Source: Thraustochytrium sp. TN22
Lineage: Eukaryota; Sar; Bigyra; Thraustochytrida; Thraustochytriidae
Length of the DNA stretch: 64,000 nt
Direction: 5' to 3'
NCBI GenBank assembly: GCA_013306675.1
Contig: JABLUY010000063.1
Coordinates: 90,865-154,864 of the forward strand
Shown here: positions 38,139-48,280 of the stretch, piece after piece
How the letters are laid out: each line of letters starts with the position of its first letter
Position numbering within the stretch: position 1 is the stretch's first letter
Position numbers and translations under genes: made by a program
Notes under the pieces: model-generated
Seen by the model: only the letters and a program-made list of their open reading frames with translations
What the model was told of the DNA's origin: nothing
Database searches by the model: none

Positions 38139-41011
38139 CGGCCTGCCGCCTGCCTGCTGCGCCTCGAGAGGCCCAGGCGAGGCGAGGCGCGAGGCGAGCG
38201 CGCTCTGGCGCGGGCGGGGCCGACGCGCGAGGATGGGTTGGATGGGGATGAGGTACTACTGCGTGCCCGCCGGTGCCAGCGACTGCCACCGCCGCCAAGG
38301 GACGGAGGCGGTGGGATCCGCGCTGCGAGGCGGCGAGGGCGCGCCCGCGCGGGAGTTTGGCGGCTTCTGCCGCGCCCGGCGCCGTGCTCCCGGCGCTGCA
38401 GCTGCTGCGAGCCCAGGTGCTCCTGCTGCCAAGCAGGCGCCGGCGGCCTGCCGAGCTTCCACCGCACCTTGGCGAGGCGCGTGGCGCGCGGTCAGCTGGT
38501 GGCCGCCCGGCGGCCAGGCACCGCACCGCGGGCGGCCAGGCAGGCGCGGCGGCGGCCGGCAGGGCGAGCGGGTCTGCGGCGCCGAGGCCGTCTTGGTCGC
38601 CGGCGAGCGGCGGGCGGGCTGCCTGCAGCCTGCGCGCTGCATCAGCCTGCATGTGCGGCGCGCGGCGCAGATTGCAGGTTCGCGGCGTCAGGGGGGCTCG
38701 GCGCGGGCTGTGTGGGGGCGCAGGAAGGCGGAGAAGATTCGACGGCGCGGGGAAGGCGCGCAAGCAGGCGGCGAGGGCAGAACGCGGCAGGAGCGCGGCC
38801 CGCAGCGGGAAGCAGGGAGCTTGGGCACGGCAGCCCCTGATGGCGGCGGTGTGGCGGCGGGCGGAGCTGCGGAGGTCTGCGGTGGCTGCGGTGGGGCGAG
38901 GCTGCCGCATTAAAGTTCACTGGCACTGCTGGCAAGCACCGTGACCCAGGCACGTAGGCACGGGGACGACAAGAGTCAAGTTGTCAAACTGCCAGTGGAG
39001 GCTGGGAAAGAAAGAAAACAGAAGGGCCGCCAAGCAAGCGCGCGCTCTGCTTGTGGGCGCGTGCAGAGTCTCAGACAACGCCCTTGAAAGCTCCAGCTCG
39101 GCCCGATTCGCCCGAAGCGGAGGCGCGCGCCGCGGCGCAGGCTGCGCAGCCGTGGCGGCGGTGGCGCGGCTGGCCGCCCGCGGGCGGCCGCAGGCGGCCG
39201 CGGGCGGGCCCCGACGGCGAGGTTTTCCGACCCGCGCGCAGCGCCGCAGGAACGGGAGGGCCGGGGAGGCGCGAGACCATAAAATGACGACGAGCCTGCT
39301 AGCTCTTCGAGAGCTCTTCTCAGGCTCGACGGAGCCAGCAGGCTAGGCCTAGACCACGCGGAGTCCGAGGTTCGTCTAAGCGGTCTCGCGCCGGCGGGGC
39401 ACGGCGGCGCAGCTTCAACCACAAGCTGCCGCAGCTTCAAGCTGCCAACTTGAAGGGCGGCAGCCGGGCAGCGGACCGGGCGCTGGCTGGCCGGCGCGGC
39501 GGCGAACTACCGTTCGAGGGTGTCGACGCGCAGGCGCAGGAAAGCCTGAGAGGACGGCCGAGCTCAGCAGCTGGAACTCAACTCGAAGAAGCAGGGGCCG
39601 CGCTCGGGCTGCCAGTGCGTCCCGCCGGCGCGCAGACCGTGACCGCCGTGGCGTGCGTGGTCGCGTCATGTGTTTTGAAGGTCCAAGATCATCGCGATCG
39701 CCGAGCACTCTCGCTGTCAGCACTCGCTGCTAATCACTGGAATCGAAGGGACAAGAGCGCAGCCTTCCTGGCAGGGCCAGTGTCGCGAACTGCGGTCTAC
39801 TACTACCCGGGCCGTACTACGGGCTACGGTCGGTAGGGACGCGCGCGGCGCGCGGCGCGCGGGGCCCGGGCACGGCGCCTCGACTCGAGCACTGCTCCGA
39901 CACTGACTGAGACCAGCCAGCTCTCAAGGCCTGGCTACTGCGTCGCTGCGAACCTGGGTTAGAAGTACAAGTGCTGCCAGGTCTGCTGGCTGCAGAGGCG
40001 CGCTCGAGCTGCCAGGACGGCGGACAGGAAGAGAGGAGCGGCCTGCAACAATGCGGGCCTCGCAGCACGCGCAAGACGACACGGTCTGGCGCAAGCGCCG
40101 CGAAGCGCAGCGTGGCCATCCAAAGGACCGCCGCCGGCGAGGAGGCCGAGAAGTCGCCGAGATCTATTCTAAGGAGAGCGACTCGGAAGGCGAGATAGAT
40201 CTTCACGTGCGAGGCAGGCCAGGAGCTAAACACTCACCCACCCTATAGGGTGCGTACGGTGCAGTCTCGAGCTCGGAGCTAGTAGCTAGCTAGCACTGCA
40301 CGCTCCTAGCAGACAGACAGATTGGATTGCCGGGCCGCGCGCGGCGTACGCCACTGCTCGTCGAAGTTCGAATGGCCTTGGCGCGCTCCACAGCGGGATC
40401 CCGCGGCACCCGACCCGGATGGACCTCGTATTATACGTCATGCACGCGCCCGTGCACGGTATCGAGCGTCAGCCTCCTTGTCGTGCACGAGATCTTTAGT
40501 TCCGTTCGTTCCGCGAACACCAACGCCGTTCCCCAACACCCGTTCCTTCGCGGAGCGGCGCTTTCCGGGTCCGGTGCGAGCAGGTCTAGGCGAAAAGAGG
40601 CGCGCGGGTACCAGCGGACCGGACGCAGCGCGCGGTCCCGTTCACAGGGACCGCGGCGGTTGTTCGCGAAGGGGGAAAGGGAGGGCGAGAAAGACGGGCG
40701 AGAGCGGGCGGGCACGAGCAGGTTCAAACAAACCTGGAGTGGCGCGGAGCGACGCGCGGCGGCGGCGGCGGCAGCGGCGGCGGGGCGCGGCGCGGCAGCG
40801 GCGGCGGCGGCGGCGGCGGCGCGGTCGAGGCGCGGCCGGACGAGCGGCGGCGAAGCGGCGGGCGCGGCGGCTCGGAGCGGCGGGAACGGGTGGCGGCAGC
40901 TCGGAGCGCGCGCGACGGCGAGCGTTGGCGACGTGCGCGGCACGGCGCCGGGCGTCGCGGCGAGGGCCTAGCGAGCCAGGGAGCGGCGGCGCGGAGCGGC
41001 AAGGCAGGCAG

Positions 41012-41039
41012 GCAGACAGACAGACAGACAGACAGACAG
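41012..41039. repeat. CAGA tetranucleotide run directly before the DnaJ start codon
   Basis: Seven caga units, preceded by caggcagg, end one base before the ATG at 41041, so the run is the 5' leader of this gene. Confidence 0.9.
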
Positions 41040-41040
41040 G

Positions 41041-42303
41041 ATGTTCTTCGGCGGCGGCGGGTTCCCCGGCGGCATGCCCGGCGGCATGGGCGGCATGCCG
41101 GGCGGCATGGGCGGCGGCGAGGTGGACAACAACGAGTTCTACGAGCTGCTGGGCGTGGAGAAGGACGCCGATGAGGGCACCATCAAGAAGGCGTACCGCA
41201 AGCTGGCCATCAAGCACCACCCGGACAAGGGCGGCGACGAGGCCATGTTCAAGCGGATCTCCGAGGCGTACGACGTGCTCTCGGACAAGGAGAAGCGCGA
41301 GCTGTACGACCGCTACGGCAAGGAGGGCCTGGAGGGCGGCGGCGGCGGCGCGCGCTCGGCGGACGACATCTTCAGCATGTTCTTCGGCGGTGGCGGCGGG
41401 GGCCGCGGGCCGAGCGGGCCGCAAAAGGGCGAGGACGTGGTGCACCCGCTCAAGGTGACTCTGGAGAACCTCTGCCTGGGCCGCACGGTCAAGCTGGCCA
41501 TCAACCGCCAGCGCGTCAAGTACCCGGAGGGCCTCGACGCCGAGTCGGCCGTCACGGACTGCAGCACCTGCAACGGCCGCGGCGTCGTCCTGCGCACTGC
41601 GCAGATTGCGCCCGGCATGATCCAGCGCATGCAGTCGCGCTGCCCCGCCTGCAGCGGCGCCGGCAAGTCCTACAAGAAGGGTGTCAAGGTCGTCAAGGAG
41701 AAGAAGATCCTCGAGGTCTACGTCGAGAAGGGCATGCGCCACCGCCAGAAGATCGTCTTCCGCGGCGAGGCCGACGAGGCGCCCGGCCAGCTTCCCGGCG
41801 ACGTCGTCTTCATCATCGACCAGCAGGAGCACCCGGTCTTCCAGCGCAAGGGCGCCGACCTCATCATGGAGAAGGAGATCACTCTGCAGGAGGCGCTCTG
41901 CGGGTTTACCTTCTCGCAGAAGCACCCGGACGGCCGCACCCTCATCATCAAGAGCGAGCCTGGCGAGATCATCACCCCCAACATGATCAAGTCCATCAAC
42001 GACGGCGGCATGTGCGTGCACAAGCGCCCCTTCACCAAGGGCCGTCTCTTTATCGTTTTTCGCGTCAACTTTCCGGAGAAGCTCTCGGCGCCCCAGATCA
42101 CCGCCCTCAAGTCCGCGCTTCCCGGCCCGGAGGTGGTCGAGACCCCCAACCTCGAGGGCGAGGACGTCGAGGAGGTCAACATGATGGTGGCCTCGGCCGA
42201 TCAGATTGGTCAGGTCGCTGCCTCCGCCGCCCACTCCAGCGCCTACGACTCCGAGGACGAGGACGGCCAGGGTGGTCAGCGCGTGCAGTGCCAGCAGTCT
42301 TAA
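41041..42303 (+). CDS. Class A-like DnaJ/Hsp40 co-chaperone with half a zinc finger and a CaaX tail
   Basis: 420 residues. After a Gly/Met-rich start comes the J domain (about 30-92) with HPD at 60-62, which stimulates Hsp70 ATPase, then a G/F stretch ([14 protein letters not shown]). The Cys-rich domain keeps only two of the four CxxCxGxG repeats: CSTCNGRG (173-180) and CPACSGAG (200-207). By alignment these are repeats 2 and 3, which share one zinc site. Repeat 1 is replaced by [11 protein letters not shown] and repeat 4 by KKGVKVV, removing the other site. The C-terminal substrate-binding beta domains follow ([31 protein letters not shown]) and are intact. The last four residues CQQS form a CaaX box like those of Ydj1 and DNAJA1, so membrane-tethered cytosolic action is likely. 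Confidence 0.92.
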   Translation: MFFGGGGFPGGMPGGMGGMPGGMGGGEVDNNEFYELLGVEKDADEGTIKKAYRKLAIKHHPDKGGDEAMFKRISEAYDVLSDKEKRELYDRYGKEGLEGGGGGARSADDIFSMFFGGGGGGRGPSGPQKGEDVVHPLKVTLENLCLGRTVKLAINRQRVKYPEGLDAESAVTDCSTCNGRGVVLRTAQIAPGMIQRMQSRCPACSGAGKSYKKGVKVVKEKKILEVYVEKGMRHRQKIVFRGEADEAPGQLPGDVVFIIDQQEHPVFQRKGADLIMEKEITLQEALCGFTFSQKHPDGRTLIIKSEPGEIITPNMIKSINDGGMCVHKRPFTKGRLFIVFRVNFPEKLSAPQITALKSALPGPEVVETPNLEGEDVEEVNMMVASADQIGQVAASAAHSSAYDSEDEDGQGGQRVQCQQS

Positions 42304-42715
42304 CTTCCTACTTGGCGTGCAGAACGTGCTTCTTTCGCCGGCAGGAACGCATCGCCAAGACTCCCCAGTCAGCCAGACACACTGCACTGCAGCTGCTACA
42401 GCTGCTGCGCGCCCGGCCACGCGCCTTGCACGCGCTCGCTGGTCGGGCTGCTCCTGTCTGTGCCTGTGCTTTGCGCGCTCCCGCCTCCCCTCTCTCTCAC
42501 GTTCGCGACGCAACGTACCGCGATGTTTTTTGCTGTCGTGATGCGATGCGATGTGATGCAACACGACACAACTTATATGTCGTGGTGCCAAGCGTGATGC
42601 GATGTGATGTAGCCCCCCCCCCCTTTTCCTTCTTTCATTCTTTCTCTTTTACCACCAGAACCATTTTTCCACACTCTTGGGCTGGCGCTTGTTCTATCCT
42701 TGCTCGCAGTTGGTT
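42304..42715. other. Convergent spacer
   Basis: About 410 bp with atgcgatgcgatgtgatg-type imperfect repeats (42539-42612) and a poly-C run (42613-42624). No gene seen. Confidence 0.7.
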
Positions 42716-44440
42716 TCAGGTTACCAGGCGACTGGCGCGCTCCTGGATCGCACGGTCCGAGTGCAAAATGCCCGCTGCCTCAGCAGACTTCTCCACCTTT
42801 TCGCGCACGCGGTCGCACATCTCCGTCTCGAAGATGCGCACCGCTTGCTCCTGGGGCGAGATGCTGCCCAGCAGGCCGGCCAGCGACATGGCATCCATGA
42901 GCGCCTGGTTCGCACCCTGACCCTTGAACGGGCTCATCGGGTGCACCGCGTCGCCCAGCAGCGTCACGCGGCGGTCCGCGTCCAAGCACTCAATGTAGCC
43001 CGAGGCGTCCGGCTCCGGCGGCGCGCGGTCGTACGCCGGGTAGCCCGTCACGTCGCACGGCTGCGACGCCGCCAGCAGCTGCGGCACCGGGTCGTGCCAC
43101 CCAGAGCAGCGCCGCTGCGCCTCCTCCAAGAGCGCCGACGGCCCGGCCGCCGAGAGCGCCTTGGCGTCCTCCAACGACATCGGAAAGCTCAGCTGCCACA
43201 TGGTCACGCCCGGGGAAAAAGGCATCGTATAGATGCGCGTCTCGCCACCCAGCGTCTGAAACATCTTGTCGTCCGTCAGCGAGTGCGAGCACGGCGCGCG
43301 GCCCAGAATGACAATCAGGCCCAGGTACCGCGGTGGCGCCACGCCCATCTTTTGCTGCCGCACGCGGGACCAAATACCGTCGCAGCCCACGAGCAGGTCG
43401 GCCTCCACCGCGAAGCGCTCGTCCCTGCCCACGTCACGGAAGGCCACATGTAGCGGCGCCTCGCCGCCCTGCGGCGCACCGTACTCCTCAAAGGAAGAGC
43501 CCCATCGGATCGTCCCGGGCTCCAGCGCGTCGTGCAGCATCTGCCGCACCGCCTCGCGCGGCAGCTGGATGTTGAAGCGCTGCTTGTCAGGCGGCTTGCC
43601 GTTGGTCAGCGTGCTGCGCGTCGTCGAGTGCACCTTCCGCCCATACTCGTTCACAACCGTGCCGTTCGGAAGCAGCGATGCGTGCGAAACCGGCATGGCG
43701 CCCAGGTTTACCAGGTCGCGGAAGCCCAGCCTGCGGAGCGTGTTGGACGCCTGCTGCATCGTCAGCGCGTAGCCCTGAGCGCGCGCCGAGAAGTGCTCAT
43801 CCTTTTCATACACCGTGCACGGGATGCGCCGCTGCTGCAGCGCCAGCGCCAGCGCGCAGCCGCCAATGCCACCGCCCACGATCACCACGCGCGGCCGCGA
43901 CGACGCCACGAAGTTGTCCGGAGCCCCGGCCGGCGCGCCCACCGTGATGCCCAACCCATTGCATTTGCTGCAGGGCGTCAGCGGCTCCGCCAGCCACCGC
44001 CGGACACTCTCCACGTCCTCGGGCGGCTCGTCCAGGTGCTTGCTGTCCTGCCGCGCACCGGCGCCGCCCCTGCTGGCCTCGGCGCTCCGCGCGGACGCCT
44101 GCTCCCTCTGCTTTGTGGCCCTTTCGCAGCCACCACCACCGGTGCCACCGGGCGCCGGGCTGGCGGCCGACGACGACGCGGAGGGCGACGCCGACGAGGG
44201 CGTCGGCGTCGCCACCGCTGCTGCTGCCGCCGCCGCCGGGTCCGCCTCCGCCACGCGCTGGCGCCGCTGAAGGTGCTCGAGCGCCTCCGGGACGCCTTGC
44301 GCGGCCGCCGCCAGCAGCGCGCGGTCTCGCGCCTCGCGCAGCTTGCGCTTGCGCGTCTGCTTCGGGTTGTACGCGCTCAGACGGAAGCCGCGCGACAGGC
44401 ACGCGCTGCACGCCCGCACGCCCTGCGGCGCCGTCGCCAT
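42716..44440 (-). CDS. FAD-dependent monooxygenase (PHBH-like fold) with Cys-containing N-terminal extension
   Basis: 574 residues from the ATG at 44440; a longer frame that begins at GTG was trimmed. Residues 1-about 185 are an extension with ACSACLSRGFRLSAYNPKQ, a basic run (KQTRKRKLREARDR), an Ala/Ser/Pro-rich spacer and a second CxxC (TPCSKCNGLGI). The catalytic part begins with VVIVGGGIGGCALALALQQ (FAD GxGxxG); LLVGCDGIWSRVRQQ matches the DG motif; LLGDAVHPMSPFKGQGANQAL is the GD motif that binds the FAD ribityl. Related enzymes hydroxylate aromatic or polyketide substrates; the substrate here is unknown. The extension could bind zinc or DNA (two CxxC pairs plus basic residues), but this is inference. 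It is convergent with the DnaJ gene. Confidence 0.85.
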   Translation of the reverse strand: MATAPQGVRACSACLSRGFRLSAYNPKQTRKRKLREARDRALLAAAAQGVPEALEHLQRRQRVAEADPAAAAAAAVATPTPSSASPSASSSAASPAPGGTGGGGCERATKQREQASARSAEASRGGAGARQDSKHLDEPPEDVESVRRWLAEPLTPCSKCNGLGITVGAPAGAPDNFVASSRPRVVIVGGGIGGCALALALQQRRIPCTVYEKDEHFSARAQGYALTMQQASNTLRRLGFRDLVNLGAMPVSHASLLPNGTVVNEYGRKVHSTTRSTLTNGKPPDKQRFNIQLPREAVRQMLHDALEPGTIRWGSSFEEYGAPQGGEAPLHVAFRDVGRDERFAVEADLLVGCDGIWSRVRQQKMGVAPPRYLGLIVILGRAPCSHSLTDDKMFQTLGGETRIYTMPFSPGVTMWQLSFPMSLEDAKALSAAGPSALLEEAQRRCSGWHDPVPQLLAASQPCDVTGYPAYDRAPPEPDASGYIECLDADRRVTLLGDAVHPMSPFKGQGANQALMDAMSLAGLLGSISPQEQAVRIFETEMCDRVREKVEKSAEAAGILHSDRAIQERASRLVT

Positions 44441-44771
44441 CGCGCCGCTGCACCGCGCCCGCGCGCGCGCCCGCCACGACTCGAAGGCAGCTCTGCGCAG
44501 CTCTGCGCCGCCGGCGATGCGCCCGGCCACTTCTCGTGGCCACCTCGCGGCGAGGCCAAGGTGCGCGCCCGCGCACGTGCGCACGCAGGCTGCATGACTC
44601 GGACTCGAACGCACTTCGAGTCAGCCACTCCACACTCCATGAAGAAAGAGCACCGGCAAGAGCAGTACTAGTACGTTGACGCCGAGGAGCTGGCCCCCGA
44701 GTTTGTGCCCTACCTAGCTAGGCAGCGGCTTCGGGAAGATAGAAGTCCTTGCAGCGCCTGGTTGCAAGTGA
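44441..44771. other. Upstream spacer of the monooxygenase gene
   Basis: About 330 bp, with cctagctagg at 44711-44720. No clear gene; a + strand frame (44672-44944, YVDAEELAPEF...) is open but has no ATG start. Confidence 0.4.
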
Positions 44772-45216
44772 AGCAGGTGCAAGAGGTGCGGCGAGCCAAC
44801 TTGCCAGCCTGCCGCAACAAGCAGTTGCAGCAGTTGCAGCACCAGCACCAGCACCAGCACCGGCACCAGCGCCAGCACCAGCACCAGCACCAGCACCAGC
44901 ACCAGCAGCTTAGGCATTGGGACCGCAGCAAGGCGAAGGAAGGATGACGCCATTGTGTCGAAGGCCTCGACTCGGAGGTGCTGTGTTGTAGGATGCAAGA
45001 GGGCCATCGCCGGCAGTGGCAAACCCTTCTGCAAGGTGCACGGGGGCGGCGGCTCTGCGAGCAGCCGGCCTTTGACAAGGCCGTGAAACACAGTGGCGGA
45101 CCCTTTTGCATTGCGCGTGGAGGTGGGAGGCGGTGTGCATCTCCCTGCTGTGCTCGACCGGCTGTCCCTCGGCGCGCGCGCACTGCAACGCGCATACGTC
45201 CTGCGCGAGCAAATAG
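44772..45216 (+). pseudogene. Remnant of a WRKY19-type Cys/His zinc-repeat gene, broken across three frames
   Basis: Three consecutive zinc-repeat motifs are readable in three frames. Frame 0 (44772-45083) runs through a Ser/Thr-rich stretch into VVGCKRAIAGSGKPFCKVHG and GGG, then stops. Frame 2 (about 45045-45175) reads LCEQPAFDKAVKHSGGPFCI then ARGGGRRCASPC. Frame 1 (about 45175-45216) reads AHCNAHTSCASK and stops. These match the GC.K.A.G....FC..HGGG.RC repeat of plant WRKY19-like and stramenopile proteins. Each change of frame equals loss of one base, the first in a G run (45041-45046), the second in a cg-repeat near 45170-45180. There is no ATG in frame 0, so a 5' exon is missing or lost. 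Real decay and sequencing indels are both possible. Confidence 0.5.
44812..44911. repeat. cagcac/ttgcag hexamer repeat
   Basis: About 100 bp of agcacc/cagcac hexamers, read as Ser-Thr repeats in frame 0 and as His-Gln in frame 2. It forms the low-complexity part of the remnant above. Confidence 0.85.
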
Positions 45217-45465
45217 CTTTAACTCGCTGCCAGAGGAGCTCATATTCGTTCTCGGCAAGCTACTGGTCCCTTGGGTCTGTCTAGCTTTGACCTCTTGCTC
45301 CTCTTGCGTATACCATTTGTTTTTGCTCTGCAAGCACTTCTCTACGCACATCAAACTGCGGCTGACCACGTGCGCTGGCACTTCAAGTTGATGCGCGCTA
45401 ACGAAGTGAAGCGCGCATCAATCAGGGCGAGGAATCGATAAGTAGGGCTGTGCCACTGCAACTGA

Positions 45466-46358
45466 AAGATTGCCACCACGTTGGCGCCGCTTCCCGTGCC
45501 CGGGGCGAGGACGCGGCCGCCTGGCCTGCAAAAGCTCACCTCCTTGAGCGGTCTTCCGAGGGTCGCCAGCGTGGCCACCCTCGGGCTGGGCAAACGAAGT
45601 GTGCAAGGTGACGGTGCCACGGGGGGCAGCCAACATATCGTCGTGATTGGGATTGATACCCCGGTCGACGACAGAACTCCCTGCCTCATCTCCCGGCACA
45701 GGTATCACGGCTGCCCATTGTCCGGCTTCACCATCTGCGACCTTGGGGCTCTGGGCGGCATCACGGCCGCGGACATTCGCGTGCTGCCGCTGGACGAGCT
45801 CGCCGCGACGGCGGTGTACTGGCTGCGCCCGGACCCGAAGAACCCAGAGCACCACAAAGTCGTCGTCTGGCCCCTTGCGTCCAGCGCGCTCTCTTCGTGG
45901 GTAGCATACCCACTCTGCGCGGACCAGTACACCGTGATGCAACCTGACGCTGGTGAAATCGACAACTTTGACGGTGACGAAGATGCTTTCCAACAGGGGC
46001 TTCTCAAGTATCAAGGAAGGGTCTTCACGTCTGCGGCGAAGCGAACGATGTCATTTTGGCAAGTCGAGCAGGCCGGTACGGACAAACGTGCCAGGAGCAA
46101 TGGCGCGTCCAGCTCGAGTGATGTATGGTCACGGACGAGCCGAGCCAGGCCCAGCAAGCACAAGTCGCCACGACTGCGAAAATCGGGCACGGTTCGCAGA
46201 ATCGGTGGGCAGTCTACTTGGCTGGGCACTGGGCCCACCGATTCCGCGAAGGAGACCAGTACCCTAGCGCGCAGTGCCACGCCACAACAGGATGGCACTC
46301 CGCACGCGTCCTCATTCGCTCAATGCGTGTCGGCTCCCGATTCCGAGGCACACGATGA
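45466..46358 (+). CDS. Orphan open frame, possibly partial two-exon gene
   Basis: The frame is open from 45466 with protein-like composition (IVVIGIDTPVDDRTPCLIS, GFTICDLGALGGITA, LRPDPKNPEHHKVVVWPL, YPLCADQYTVMQPDAGEI) but has no ATG near its start, so any real gene needs a 5' exon that I could not find. A GTATGG donor at 46123 and a ggttcgcag acceptor ending at 46199 would join it in frame to NRWAVYLAGHWAHRFREGD and a TGA at 46356-46358; without splicing the frame ends at 46368. I recognise no family. The minus strand is also open over part of this region (45418-46014), with lower plausibility. It may be part of the same decayed locus as the zinc-repeat remnant. Confidence 0.3.
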
Positions 46359-46804
46359 GGAGCGCTAAACTTTGTATTTCCGATGCAATTCAATGTAGCC
46401 CGTATCTATTGATCATGATTCGCGAGCTCGCCTACCGTCCATGCGCGAGCGGGCCCCAGTCTTTTGGTTGCTCGCCTTGGATGAGTGCCTCTGCCCAATT
46501 CGCCTACCTCACTTTTTACTCTTGCCAAGCGCGCGCTGCTCTTTGGCCTTCGCAAGCATGTCTTCACCTTGCAGACCTTGCATGCGGTACTCTCAACCCG
46601 AGAGGCAGCAGGTAGTAGCGTTAGCCCGGCCCTGTGTCCAAGGGAGCTGAGCTGACGCAGAGGCGACCGATGAAGCTCTGCTGTGGTGATGCTCCTGGAG
46701 TGCAGGCTACCCCAGAGTGAAGAGTTCTTCGTCATCGTCACAGGAAAGCAAATCCGCAACGCCGGGCGGCGCAGGTCAAACGGGCGAGGGTTCGTCGGGC
46801 CAGG
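46359..46804. other. Spacer, no gene seen
   Basis: About 450 bp of more balanced base composition upstream of the kinase-like gene; a 5' untranslated exon is possible but not shown. Confidence 0.5.
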
Positions 46805-48040
46805 ATGGGGGGCGCAAGCGCGGTGGCGCGGGCGGTGCTGTCTTTGGCGTGGCACTGGGTGCGCACGCGGCTGCTGGAGGGCGGCGCGGTGCGGGCGCTC
46901 CTGCACGGCGCGCCGCCGACGCCGCTGACGGCGGCCTACCTGCGGGACCACGTCTCGACGCTGGCGGCGGGCGGCGAGGAGCTGCGCGGGGCCGTGGAGG
47001 CGACCGAGGAGACGCTAGACGGATCCCGCGTCGGCGTCAAGGGCGTGAATGGCGAGACCACGCGCCTGCGCGTGCAGGTCGAGACCGAGGCCGAGGACGG
47101 CACCAAGCAGCGCAGCGAGCTCCGCTTCATCGTCAAGCGGCCGGCGCAGTCGGCCGACACGCGGCGCGTGGCCTTGGTGCAGCGCTGGCCTGAGCGCGAG
47201 TGCCGCTTTTACACGGAGTTGGCCGCCTTCGCGCCGTGCACGACGCCGCGCTGCGCGCTCGCCGAGCTGCGCGGCGGCGCTGACTTTCTGCTCGTGCTCG
47301 AGGAGCTGCGCCCCGAGGAGTGGACCGCGCACAGCGGCGAGGGAGACAGCGTCTCGCTGGATGAGGCGCGGGCCGCGCTGCGCACACTGGGCGCGCTGCA
47401 CAAGCGCTTCCGCGAAGAACCCAAGGACCTCGAGCGCGCTTGGCTCCCGGTGCTGCCCGTGCAGCAGGCGCTCGTACCCATGCTCAGCGACCACCTGCGC
47501 GCGGTGTGGCCTGCTGTGGAGAACCTGCATCGCGACGACATCCCCGAGGCGGTGCGTGACCGCGTCGACGCGCTCGCCGCGCGCTACGAGGCGCTCTCAG
47601 ACCGGCTCGCCGCGCATCCGCAGACGCTCTTGCACGGCGACTTCCGTGCCGAGAACATGCGCTTCCGCGCTGTCAAGCCGTCCGAGGGCACCGACGAGCC
47701 TGTTGACGTCGCCATCTTTGATTGGGCCATGTGTGCGCGCGGCAACGGTGCCTACGACCTCGCCTACTTCCTCGTACTCTCGCTCACGCCCGAGGCGCGC
47801 CGTGCCAACGAGACCGCGCTCATCGATGCATACTGCGAGATTGCGGCGGCCAAGAACGACGAGGCGCTCCAGGACATGCTCCGCGTCGCCCTCTTGGTCA
47901 TTTTTGCCTCCTTCATTTTCGGTGCGCAGGCCGGCCTCCATGACGAGGACATGAAGGCGACGCACACGGCCGGTTTCCGCCGCATTTGCGACGCGCTGGT
48001 GGACTGGCGCGCTCTTGACCTGCTCTCGGACTCGCACTAA
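46805..48040 (+). CDS. Aminoglycoside/choline kinase-like (APH / EcKL fold) phosphotransferase
   Basis: 411 residues from the ATG at 46805. The kinase-like core has an N-lobe with ELRFIVKRPAQ (likely ATP-binding Lys) and ERECRFYTELAAF (Glu-containing helix), then LLVLEEL as hinge. The catalytic loop is LLHGDFRAENMRF (HGDxxxxN), and VAIFDWAMCARGNGAYDLAY gives the metal-binding D-W motif. These are the marks of the APH/choline-kinase superfamily, closest in style to the EcKinase-like (DUF1679/CHK) group that phosphorylates small-molecule alcohols. The substrate cannot be read from sequence. It is convergent with the ubiquitin E1 gene, 240 bp apart. Confidence 0.8.
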   Translation: MGGASAVARAVLSLAWHWVRTRLLEGGAVRALLHGAPPTPLTAAYLRDHVSTLAAGGEELRGAVEATEETLDGSRVGVKGVNGETTRLRVQVETEAEDGTKQRSELRFIVKRPAQSADTRRVALVQRWPERECRFYTELAAFAPCTTPRCALAELRGGADFLLVLEELRPEEWTAHSGEGDSVSLDEARAALRTLGALHKRFREEPKDLERAWLPVLPVQQALVPMLSDHLRAVWPAVENLHRDDIPEAVRDRVDALAARYEALSDRLAAHPQTLLHGDFRAENMRFRAVKPSEGTDEPVDVAIFDWAMCARGNGAYDLAYFLVLSLTPEARRANETALIDAYCEIAAAKNDEALQDMLRVALLVIFASFIFGAQAGLHDEDMKATHTAGFRRICDALVDWRALDLLSDSH

Positions 48041-48107
48041 AAGATGAGAAACGCAAGGTGTGAAGTCGACAAACCATCTGGCATGTGATACATTCACGGT
48101 AGGGAGG

Positions 48108-48260
48108 GCGGACCTCCGTGGACGAGATCATCATCTTCATCATCTGTGCAAACCTCCGTGGACAAGACCCTGTTGTTCATCCTCATTACGGGATCATCTT
48201 CTCCTTCATCTGTACGGACCTCCATGGACAAAATCCTCCTCTTCATCATCATCATTTTAT
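48108..48260. repeat. Degenerate minisatellite between convergent genes
   Basis: Three copies of (g/a)acctcc(g/a)tggac(g/a)a(g/a)at... each end in cttcat-type tcatc tracts (starts near 48109, 48156 and 48217). The repeat lies between the 3' ends of the kinase-like and E1 genes. Confidence 0.75.
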
Positions 48261-48280
48261 ACGTTGCGTGTGCTTGTGCA

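Larger units (their letters stand above)
37653..41040. other. Long intergenic region, no gene seen
   Basis: 3.4 kb of very GC-rich, low-complexity DNA between divergent genes. It contains gcc-rich runs (37797-37900), a cgcgt pentamer run (38080-38138), gcggcc palindromes around 39180-39200, a gcgcgc-rich stretch (39838-39870), a CTAG patch (40277-40294) and a ggcggc-rich stretch (40755-40830). Open frames read as Arg/Ala/Pro shadows. Confidence 0.55.

Noticed and set aside
40051-40248. Small + strand frame (WRKRREAQRG...EIYSKESDSE) as a possible gene
   Set aside because: 65 codons with no homologous feature, no neighbour support and typical GC-shadow composition at its start.
40642-42591. 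Minus-strand frame of about 650 codons opposite the DnaJ gene
   Set aside because: Shadow of the J-domain gene; low-complexity Arg/Ala ends.
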